32,174 nucleotides of DNA from Bacteroidota bacterium. Its GTDB lineage: Bacteria > Bacteroidota > Bacteroidia > Chitinophagales > Chitinophagaceae. The stretch covers positions 1-32,174 of the forward strand of contig JABDBG010000026.1 of assembly GCA_013288745.1 (NCBI GenBank), read 5' to 3'. Shown here piece after piece: positions 8,880 to 15,480 of the stretch. The stretch's first letter is position 1. Each line of letters opens with the position of its first letter. Both the position numbers and the translations under genes were made by a program. The notes under the pieces are model-generated. The model had not been told where the DNA came from and did no database searches. It saw nothing but the letters and a program-made list of their open reading frames with translations.

Positions 8880-9608
8880 ATGAATAAAACACTCTGCTTT
8901 GATTTTGGAAACACCCGTTTAAAATATGCGGTATTTGAAAACGACCAATTTGTAAAAGAAGGTGTTTTACAAAATGCTACTGTTGACAATATCACAGCGT
9001 TGCTGGATGAATACAAGCCTGCGAAAACAATTTTATCATCTGTTATTGAACATGATGTTGCAATAGAAGATCTGCTGTCAGCAAAAAGCAGCTTTCATAA
9101 ACTATCATATCTTACTAAATTGAATTTTACGGCGCCCGTTAGCAAACCGCAAACGATTGGTGCAGATAGGTTGGCCCTGTGCGCTGCTGCGGTTCATTTT
9201 TATCCGGGTAAAAATAATTTAGTGATCGCTTTAGGCAGTTGTATTACGTATAATTTTATTACGCAAAGCCACCAGTTCATAGGAGGGTCAATTTCTCCGG
9301 GCATGGAAATGCGTTTTAAATCAATGCATGATCATACGGCGCTGTTGCCATTGGTACATGCCGAATGGAAATTCCCCGTAATTGGTTATGATACAAAAAC
9401 CAATTTACAAAGCGGGGTGATCGCGGGCATGGGATATGAGATCGATGGCTTCATTAATTTTTATAAAAGCAAATACCATAACTTAAACATAGTTTTAACC
9501 GGTGGCGACGCAACATATTTTGCAGGTCAACTTAAAAACGAGATATTTACCGACCTGAATTTTTTATTTAAAGGCCTTTATGCATTGAGTGAGATCAATA
9601 ATGGATAA
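8880..9608 (+). CDS. coaX: Type III pantothenate kinase
   Basis: A 242-residue acetate/sugar kinase-fold protein that phosphorylates pantothenate, the first step of coenzyme A synthesis. It shows the N-terminal phosphate motif DFGNTR (8-13), the GADRLAL pantothenate-site motif, the GSCITYNF motif, GGSISPGMEMR and a C-terminal LTGGDA. The usual DxGT motif reads AxGS here, so its aspartate appears replaced by alanine, which is notable for this family. The gene starts 5 nt after the LON-domain gene and overlaps lptC, so the three probably form an operon. Confidence 0.9.
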   Translation: MNKTLCFDFGNTRLKYAVFENDQFVKEGVLQNATVDNITALLDEYKPAKTILSSVIEHDVAIEDLLSAKSSFHKLSYLTKLNFTAPVSKPQTIGADRLALCAAAVHFYPGKNNLVIALGSCITYNFITQSHQFIGGSISPGMEMRFKSMHDHTALLPLVHAEWKFPVIGYDTKTNLQSGVIAGMGYEIDGFINFYKSKYHNLNIVLTGGDATYFAGQLKNEIFTDLNFLFKGLYALSEINNG

Positions 9609-10197
9609 CACATCGTGCCAACAAAAAATGACTACTCAATACTTATATACAAAAATGATCACCCTCCTTTTAGCAGGCTGTTTATTGATAGTTAGCTGTA
9701 GTGAAAAAGAAAAAGACGCACCAGCAAATCTTAAGAAAAAAGTAGGTGTTGAAACTGCTCAGTATGTAACGGTAAGATATTCTGTTGGTAAAACACGCAA
9801 AGCTTTCTTAAGCGCACCTTTAATGAACAGGGTTGCTGATACAGTTGTATATACTGAATTTCCTAATAAAGTACATGTTGATTTTTATGATGCAGATACT
9901 TTAGAGAGTAAATTGGATGCGCACTATGCAAAGTATAAAGAGAATGAAAGTAAAATATTTTTGAAAGATAGCGTGACGGTCATCAACATAAAAGGCGATA
10001 CACTCCATGCGAAAACTTTATATTGGGATAAGAACCGAACAGGAGCAGAGTTTTATACTTCTGATTCCATCTGGATAAGAACAAAAACGCAAATTATCAA
10101 TGGTATTGGTTTAGATGCACAACAGGATTTTAAAGCGTGGCATATCGTAAGACCAACAGGATTTATAGAAGTGCAGAATGCCGAAATGCCTAAATAA
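9601..10197 (+). CDS. lptC: LptC-like lipopolysaccharide export protein (lipoprotein)
   Basis: About 198 residues. A hydrophobic segment ends in the lipobox-like LLIVSC, followed by a charged stretch and an LptC-type beta-jellyroll repeat region (VRYSVGKTRKAFLSAPLMNR, DTVVYTEFPNKVHVDFYDAD, NESKIFLKDSVTVINIKGDTLHAKTL taken in pieces). LptC links the LptBFG transporter to LptA in the lipopolysaccharide bridge. The frame is open from a GTG at 9589. I prefer the ATG at 9601, which overlaps the coaX stop; the ATG at 9628 is also possible and gives a tighter signal peptide. Cys lipidation is inferred. The coaX-lptC order is common in Bacteroidota as I recall. Confidence 0.85.
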   Translation: MDNTSCQQKMTTQYLYTKMITLLLAGCLLIVSCSEKEKDAPANLKKKVGVETAQYVTVRYSVGKTRKAFLSAPLMNRVADTVVYTEFPNKVHVDFYDADTLESKLDAHYAKYKENESKIFLKDSVTVINIKGDTLHAKTLYWDKNRTGAEFYTSDSIWIRTKTQIINGIGLDAQQDFKAWHIVRPTGFIEVQNAEMPK

Positions 10198-10273
10198 CTA
10201 TTTGATAAGATCAGGCTGATACTAATTGTTGAACTTTGCTTAATTTTAATATCACACATTAAATAATAATTAA

Positions 10274-11263
10274 ATGGAATACCGTCGTTTAGGGAAATCG
10301 GGCTTACAAGTAAGCGTTTTATCTTTTGGCAGCTGGATAAGTTTTGATACACAAATAGCTGATAAAATGGCCGATGAATTAATGGGCGTTGCCTATGATA
10401 ATGGTATCAACTTTTTTGATAATGCAGAAATATATGCACTGGGAGAAAGTGAAAAAATGATGGGCCGTGTGTTAAGTAAAAAGAAGTGGGACCGTACTTC
10501 TTACACCGTTTCTTCAAAAGCATTTTTTGGCTGGCGAGGAGAAAAAAATAAACCTAACCAAACAGGCAATAACCGCAAGCATTTAATGGAAGCTTGTAAC
10601 GAAGCATTGCAACGTTTACAGGTAGATTATTTAGATCTGTTTTTTTGTCACAGGCCGGATAAAAATACACCGATGGAAGAAACAGTTTGGACGATGAATC
10701 AATTGATCCAGCAAGGAAAAATATTATATTGGGGCAGTAGCGAATGGAGCGGCGTAGAAATTATGGAGGCGCACAGGGTCGCAGAACATTATAGATTGAT
10801 CGGTCCTACAATGGAACAGCCACAATACAATTTGTTTGAAAGAAATAAAGTAGAGAATGAATTTTTAGAAATATACAAGACAGTAGGATTAGGTACAACT
10901 ATCTGGAGTCCTCTAGCATCGGGTTTGTTGACTGGAAAGTACAATGACGGTATTCCTAAAAATAGTCGCTTAGGCTTGAAAGATACAGGTTGGTTAAAAG
11001 ACAGGCTGTATGTTGATGACAAAATTAAAAAAGTAAAAAAATTAACTGACCTCGCAGATAAATTAGGCATTACTACAGCAGCATTGAGCATCGCATGGTG
11101 TATCAAAAACCCAAATGTCAGTACAGCTATTTTAGGCGCTACAAAAAAACAACAGCTATTAGATAATTTGAAAGCGATAGATGCGATGGCAAAATTAACG
11201 CCTGAGGTAATGGAGAAGATCGAAAAGATAATGCTGACTAAACCCAAATTACCTGAATATTAA
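10274..11263 (+). CDS. Aldo/keto reductase (Kv-beta/YghZ-like)
   Basis: A 329-residue NADPH-dependent aldo/keto reductase of the voltage-gated potassium channel beta-subunit-like branch. The catalytic tetrad is visible in order: Asp and Tyr in FFDNAEIYALGESE, Lys in TVSSKAFFG and His in DLFFCHRPD. The family opening MEYRRLGKSGLQVSVLSFGSW and the C-terminal cofactor segment (VSTAILGATKKQQLLDNL) are intact. Physiological substrate unknown; relatives reduce aldehydes such as methylglyoxal. It lies 76 nt after lptC and 9 nt before the ArsC-like gene, so it may open an operon with the next two genes. Confidence 0.93.
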   Translation: MEYRRLGKSGLQVSVLSFGSWISFDTQIADKMADELMGVAYDNGINFFDNAEIYALGESEKMMGRVLSKKKWDRTSYTVSSKAFFGWRGEKNKPNQTGNNRKHLMEACNEALQRLQVDYLDLFFCHRPDKNTPMEETVWTMNQLIQQGKILYWGSSEWSGVEIMEAHRVAEHYRLIGPTMEQPQYNLFERNKVENEFLEIYKTVGLGTTIWSPLASGLLTGKYNDGIPKNSRLGLKDTGWLKDRLYVDDKIKKVKKLTDLADKLGITTAALSIAWCIKNPNVSTAILGATKKQQLLDNLKAIDAMAKLTPEVMEKIEKIMLTKPKLPEY

Positions 11264-11272
11264 TGTAGCATT

Positions 11273-11617
11273 ATGACAATTTACGGAATACCGAACTGCG
11301 ATACAATTAAAAAAACCTTCGATTGGTTTAAAAAGAACAAGATCGACTACGAGTTTCATGATTATAAAAAATCAGCTATAACAAAAGCAAAGCTGGAAGC
11401 ATGGAGCAAGAAAGTAGGTTGGGAAGTTTTACTGAATAAAAAAGGAACCAGCTGGCGTAAACTAACACCTGAACAGCAAGAGAAAGTAACAACGCAGGTA
11501 GCAGCAATAAAAGTAATGATGGAAAATAATAGTATCATTAAAAGGCCTGTTATAGAGGCAGGAGAAAAATTACTGGTTGGTTTTAACGAAACAGATTTTA
11601 TCAAACAATTAAAATAA
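11273..11617 (+). CDS. ArsC/Spx-superfamily thioredoxin-fold protein (YffB-like)
   Basis: A 114-residue thioredoxin-fold protein with the single active-site Cys at residue 9 (IPNCDTIKK), the YEFHDYKK segment and IKRPVIE, which holds the conserved cis-proline context. These fit the YffB/Spx branch of the ArsC family rather than true arsenate reductase, which has additional arginine motifs. YffB relatives are thought to act as glutathione-dependent thiol reductases, whereas Spx proteins bind RNA polymerase. Length and the lack of a CxxC redox pair point to YffB, but the role is not settled. It sits between an aldo/keto reductase and an OsmC-type peroxidase, suggesting an oxidative-stress group. 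Confidence 0.85.
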   Translation: MTIYGIPNCDTIKKTFDWFKKNKIDYEFHDYKKSAITKAKLEAWSKKVGWEVLLNKKGTSWRKLTPEQQEKVTTQVAAIKVMMENNSIIKRPVIEAGEKLLVGFNETDFIKQLK

Positions 11618-11622
11618 AAAAA

Positions 11623-12033
11623 ATGAAACGTAACGCAACAGCAGTTTGGAACGGAACAGGAAAAGAAGGCACAGGTCATCTTACCACACAAAGTACAACA
11701 CTAAATAAAACACAATATTCTTTCAGCTCCCGCTTTGCTGATGGAGTAGGTACTAATCCTGAAGAATTAGCAGCAGCAGCTCATGCAGGCTGTTTTACAA
11801 TGAAGCTTAGCTTTGTTTTGAATGCAGCAGGTTTTACCGCAGATGAAATTTCTACTAAATGTGATGTTACTTTAGAAGACGGTGCTATTACTGAATCACA
11901 TTTACATGTAACGGCAAAAGTTCCGGGTATTTCTAAAGAACAATTTGATGCAAGTGTTGCTGATGCAAAGGCAAATTGCCCCATCTCAAAATTGTTCAAC
12001 ACGAATATTACACACGAAGCAACTTTAGCGTAA
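11623..12033 (+). CDS. OsmC-family peroxiredoxin
   Basis: A 136-residue OsmC/Ohr-fold protein. Two redox cysteines are visible: C57 in AAAHAGCFTM and C119 in KANCPISKL. These are the peroxidatic and resolving residues of the family, which reduces organic hydroperoxides. NPEELAAAAHAGC is a hallmark of the OsmC branch. It starts 5 nt after the ArsC-like gene and is followed by a strong terminator, so it ends the transcript. Confidence 0.93.
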   Translation: MKRNATAVWNGTGKEGTGHLTTQSTTLNKTQYSFSSRFADGVGTNPEELAAAAHAGCFTMKLSFVLNAAGFTADEISTKCDVTLEDGAITESHLHVTAKVPGISKEQFDASVADAKANCPISKLFNTNITHEATLA

Positions 12034-12050
12034 TATAATATTCAATAATA

Positions 12051-12081
12051 AAAAGGCCGGCTACCAATGCCGGCCTTTTTT
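12051..12081 (+). terminator. Intrinsic terminator after the OsmC-like gene
   Basis: An 11-bp stem (12051-12061 with 12069-12079), GC-rich at its core (GGCCGGC/GCCGGCC), closes a 7-nt loop and runs into T's. A -7-like TAAATTTG at 12085-12092 follows at once and may start the SDR transcript. Confidence 0.9.
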
Positions 12082-12108
12082 AATTAAATTTGGTAAAACA
12101 ACTTGCAT

Positions 12109-12927
12109 ATGTCATTTCAAAATAAGACAGTCTTAATAACCGGCGCCTCACGTGGCATTGGTAAAGCGATCGGGATAAAATTGGCAAAGGAAGGTGCTAA
12201 TATTATTATCGCATCCAAATCAACAGAAGAAAATCCTAAGCTTGGCGGAACAATATTTTCTGCTGCTGCAGAGATGGAAGCTGCGGACGGTAAAGCATTA
12301 CCGGTACAATGCGATATCCGTGATGAAGCACAAGTTCAAAATGCCATAGACAAAGGCGTAGAGCGTTTTGGCGGCATTGATATATTGATCAACAATGCAT
12401 CTGCAATTGCTTTAACAAATACGGAGACTACGGAACCAAAACGTTTTGATCTGATGTATGATATAAATGTTAGGGGAACTTTTTTTGTCAGCAAAGCTTG
12501 TATACCGCATTTAAAAAAATCAGGCAATGCGCATATACTTACTTTATCTCCACCGGTTAATATGGATATGAAATGGTTTGCAAATCATTTAGCATACACG
12601 ATGAGCAAATATAATATGAGCATGATCGCAATGGGATTGGCTGCTGAGTTAAAGAAATACAATATAGCATCGAATGCATTGTGGCCACGCACAACAATAG
12701 CCACGGCTGCAGTAAATAATTTATTAGGCGGCGATGCCTTGATGAAGATGAGCCGCACAACAGATATACTAGCTGATGCTGCTTATTATATTTTATCTAA
12801 GCCCTCAAAAGAATGTACGGGCAATACTTTTATTGACGAGGATGTTTTAGCAAAAGAAGGCATTACTGATTTGAGTAAATATTCAGTTGTGCCGGGTGCG
12901 CAATTATACAACGATCTGTTTTTATAA
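12109..12927 (+). CDS. SDR-family oxidoreductase, HSDL2-like
   Basis: A 272-residue short-chain dehydrogenase. The Rossmann motif TGASRGIG lies near residue 10, NNAS near residue 90, a catalytic Ser in TLSPPVN, and the YxxxK pair in YTMSKYNMS. The sequence resembles hydroxysteroid-dehydrogenase-like protein 2 (HSDL2) and related enzymes rather than FabG. Substrate unknown. The frame can start at TTG 12103, but the ATG at 12109 gives the typical MxFxNKTVLITGAS opening and sits 16 nt after a TAAATTTG box. It converges with lysS and shares a bidirectional terminator with it. Confidence 0.88.
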   Translation: MSFQNKTVLITGASRGIGKAIGIKLAKEGANIIIASKSTEENPKLGGTIFSAAAEMEAADGKALPVQCDIRDEAQVQNAIDKGVERFGGIDILINNASAIALTNTETTEPKRFDLMYDINVRGTFFVSKACIPHLKKSGNAHILTLSPPVNMDMKWFANHLAYTMSKYNMSMIAMGLAAELKKYNIASNALWPRTTIATAAVNNLLGGDALMKMSRTTDILADAAYYILSKPSKECTGNTFIDEDVLAKEGITDLSKYSVVPGAQLYNDLFL

Positions 12928-12932
12928 GATAC

Positions 12933-13068
12933 AACCACTGAGACACTGAGGTCACTAAGTTTCACTGAGGAGCGAATATTTTTTAAAACACTATAAAATA
13001 AAAAGAAGAAAAGTTTATGGCTTTTCTTCTTTTTATTCCACTCAGTGAACTTAGTGACCTCAGTGGTT
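12933..13068. repeat. Inverted-repeat element built of CACTGAG-like units
   Basis: The left arm (12933-12969) is a degenerate tandem of CACTGAG, CACTGAG, TCACTAAG and TCACTGAG. The right arm (13038-13068, 31 nt) is its reverse complement except that the left arm has an extra ACACTGAG unit and one extra T. The arms enclose the bidirectional terminator at 12997-13037. It is non-coding and sits between convergent stop codons. Similar CACTGAG/CACAGAG periodic sequences recur in many bacterial genomes as far as I recall; their function is unknown. Confidence 0.6.
12997..13037. terminator. Bidirectional terminator between SDR gene and lysS
   Basis: A perfect 17-bp stem of A/G-rich and complementary T/C-rich arms (12997-13013 with 13021-13037) closes a 7-nt loop. 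T-rich arms on both strands suit termination of both convergent genes. Confidence 0.75.
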
Positions 13069-13074
13069 AAAAAA

Positions 13075-14601
13075 CTATTCCGCTAGTTTCTCCGGCCTCA
13101 TTTGAGGGAAAAGCAATACATCTTGTATAGAATGCTGATTGGTCATCAGCATCGTTAAACGATCAATTCCAAAACCAATACCACTTGTTGGTGGCATACC
13201 ATATTCAAGCGCTCTTAAAAAATCGTAATCAATGAACATTGCTTCATCATCTCCACGTTCCATTAATTTAACCTGTTCTTCAAAACGCTCTCTCTGATCT
13301 ATTGGATCATTTAACTCTGTATAGGCATTGGCAATTTCTTTACCGTTAATGATCAATTCAAAACGCTCTACCAATCCGGGTTTACTGCGATGCTTTTTTG
13401 TAAGCGGACTCATTTCTACCGGATAATCTGTGATGAAGGTTGGCTGAACATAATTCGCTTCGCATTTAGCGCCGAATATTTCATCGATCAGTTTTCCTTT
13501 GCCAAATTTTTCATCTGCGTGTATGCCCAATTTCTTGCAAGCATCTCTTAAAGCTGCTTCATCCATTTCAGAAATATCAATACCTGTGTGTTCTTTAATA
13601 GCATCATACATCGTGATCCTTTTGTAAGGGGCCTTAAATTCAATTTCCTTATCTCCTGCCAATACTTTTGTCACGCCATTTGTTGCGATCGCAACTTTCT
13701 CTAATAATTGCTCGGTTGTATCCATCATCCATTCGTAATCCTTGTACGCGGTATAAAATTCCAATACGGTAAATTCAGGATTGTGTGTTCTGTCCATTCC
13801 TTCATTTCTAAAATTGCGACTGAATTCATACACCCATTCAAATCCACCTACGATCAATCTTTTTAAATATAGTTCGTTGGCTATGCGTAAATAGAAAGGA
13901 ACGTCTAATGCATTGTGGTGTGTTGCAAACGGTCTTGCTGCTGCACCTCCGGGAATGCTTTGTAATACAGGAGTATCAACTTCTAATGCACCGCGTTCAT
14001 TTAGAAAGTCGCGTATTGCAGTTACCAGCTTTGTACGTTTGATAAAAACTTCTTTTACCCCAGGGTTCACTATAAGATCGGCATAACGTTGACGGTAACG
14101 AAACTCAGGATCCGTTACTTCATCAAAAGCTTCACCGTCTTTTTCTTTAACGATAGGTAAGGGGCGCAATGATTTTGTAAGAATGGTAAATTCTTTTACG
14201 TGGATAGAGGTCTCACCGGTTTTTGTAGTGAATACATAACCCTTTACACCAATGATATCTCCGATATCAACTAATTTTTTCCAAACGGTTTGGTATAAGG
14301 TCTTATCCTCACCAGGACAAATATCATCTTGCTTAATATAAAATTGAATTTTGCCCACTGCATCTTGTAACACAAAAAAGTTTGCTTTACCCATATCGCG
14401 CACGCTCATGATACGGCCCGCGATGCATACATCAGCAAACTGATCTTTATTTTCTTCGCCCTTGTAATGTTCTTTTATATATGCAGAAGTAGTATTAACA
14501 GGGTATAGCGGTGCAGGATAAGCATCGATACCTAATTTTTTTAATTCTTCTAATTTTTCCCTGCGGATAATTTCCTGTTCTGATAGATGTAAAGTACTCA
14601 T
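13075..14601 (-). CDS. lysS: Lysyl-tRNA synthetase (class II)
   Basis: A full-length 508-residue class II LysRS that charges tRNA-Lys. An N-terminal OB-fold anticodon-binding domain ([20 protein letters not shown]) is followed by the catalytic core with motif 2 [15 protein letters not shown] and motif 3 [12 protein letters not shown]. There is no C-terminal extension of the kind seen in some Bacteroidota LysRS proteins. The start ATG precedes the usual [15 protein letters not shown] segment. A TATCTTTG -7 box lies 22 nt upstream of the start codon on the minus strand. Confidence 0.97.
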   Translation of the reverse strand: MSTLHLSEQEIIRREKLEELKKLGIDAYPAPLYPVNTTSAYIKEHYKGEENKDQFADVCIAGRIMSVRDMGKANFFVLQDAVGKIQFYIKQDDICPGEDKTLYQTVWKKLVDIGDIIGVKGYVFTTKTGETSIHVKEFTILTKSLRPLPIVKEKDGEAFDEVTDPEFRYRQRYADLIVNPGVKEVFIKRTKLVTAIRDFLNERGALEVDTPVLQSIPGGAAARPFATHHNALDVPFYLRIANELYLKRLIVGGFEWVYEFSRNFRNEGMDRTHNPEFTVLEFYTAYKDYEWMMDTTEQLLEKVAIATNGVTKVLAGDKEIEFKAPYKRITMYDAIKEHTGIDISEMDEAALRDACKKLGIHADEKFGKGKLIDEIFGAKCEANYVQPTFITDYPVEMSPLTKKHRSKPGLVERFELIINGKEIANAYTELNDPIDQRERFEEQVKLMERGDDEAMFIDYDFLRALEYGMPPTSGIGFGIDRLTMLMTNQHSIQDVLLFPQMRPEKLAE

Positions 14602-14623
14602 ATGCTCTTAGTGAAAATTTTTG

Positions 14624-14631
14624 CAAAGATA
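14624..14631 (-). promoter_or_regulatory. -7 promoter element of lysS
   Basis: On the minus strand this reads TATCTTTG, an exact TAnnTTTG match. The expected -33 position holds only TGG. Predicted leader of about 19 nt. Confidence 0.55.
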
Positions 14632-14708
14632 CCAGTTAGAGGGCATTCTCCCATATCAATAGTATTAGCCTGAATATTTGGCTAGAAAAATGTTGCTTAA
14701 ATGTTATT

Positions 14709-14728
14709 TACTATCGTATTTGATAGTA
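14709..14728. repeat. Short inverted repeat between lysS and the fatty-acid hydroxylase gene
   Basis: TACTATC (14709-14715) and GATAGTA (14722-14728) form a perfect 7-bp inverted repeat with a 6-nt spacer, between two divergent genes. There is no T run, so an operator-like site is more plausible than a terminator. Confidence 0.35.
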
Positions 14729-14803
14729 GAAAAAACAGAAAAATGACAAAAAGAGGCACGTCATTTGTAACAAATTATTATTTTTATACCATAATTATCT
14801 GCT

Positions 14804-15478
14804 ATGAAATTTGAAAAAATTCATAATAAAGGTCAGGCGCAGCTATTTAAGAACCAGTACGTTGAGCATCTCACAAAAACTCATCCCCTGGTAATATTTT
14901 CTATTTATCTGCCCGTTGTTTCTTACATGTTGTATTATAGTAGTTCACATTTAAGCTTATCTGTAGAACAGATCGGACTCACATTTTTATTGGGGATGTT
15001 CTTCTGGACATTTTTTGAATACATCCTGCATCGTTTTGTTTTTCACTTTTTTAGTGAAAGCGAAGAAGCAATGAAGATCATTTATATAATACATGGCAAT
15101 CATCACGAATATCCGCGAGACAGAGAACGTCTTTTTATGCCACCGGTGCCGAGTATTATTTTGGCGTGTGTGGTATTTATACTGATGTATTTTGCCGCAC
15201 AGTTATTTGCTGCCGGTGATTATGTTTTTGCTTTTTTCCCGGGTTTCATTGTCGGCTATTTAATGTATGGCAGCATGCACTATGCTATTCATGCCTGGAA
15301 CCCTCCATATGCCTGGATGAAACCATTATGGCGCAACCATCATTTACATCATTATAAAAATGAAGAACGCGGATTTGGTGTAAGTACAACTTTATGGGAC
15401 AGGCTATTTGGCACCATGTTCGATCTTACAAAAGAAAAAGAAGACAAAGAAAAAGTGCAGGAACTAATGTTTAAATAA
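14804..15478 (+). CDS. Fatty-acid hydroxylase (sterol desaturase superfamily, FA2H-like)
   Basis: A 224-residue integral membrane di-iron enzyme. The histidine clusters HRFVFH, HGNHHEYPRD, HYAIH and HHLHH lie between four hydrophobic segments, as in the superfamily. The HGxHHEYPRDxxRLxMPP signature is the one seen in fatty-acid 2-hydroxylases (Scs7/FA2H), so 2-hydroxylation of a sphingolipid or other membrane acyl chain is a reasonable inference, given that many Bacteroidota make sphingolipids. The cytochrome b5 domain of the eukaryotic enzymes is absent. It ends 2 nt from the convergent lamin-tail gene with no clear terminator between them. Confidence 0.9.
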   Translation: MKFEKIHNKGQAQLFKNQYVEHLTKTHPLVIFSIYLPVVSYMLYYSSSHLSLSVEQIGLTFLLGMFFWTFFEYILHRFVFHFFSESEEAMKIIYIIHGNHHEYPRDRERLFMPPVPSIILACVVFILMYFAAQLFAAGDYVFAFFPGFIVGYLMYGSMHYAIHAWNPPYAWMKPLWRNHHLHHYKNEERGFGVSTTLWDRLFGTMFDLTKEKEDKEKVQELMFK

Positions 15479-15480
15479 TT

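Noticed and set aside
12103-12108. TTG start for the SDR gene
   Set aside because: The ATG two codons later gives the family-typical N-terminus and a normal start codon.
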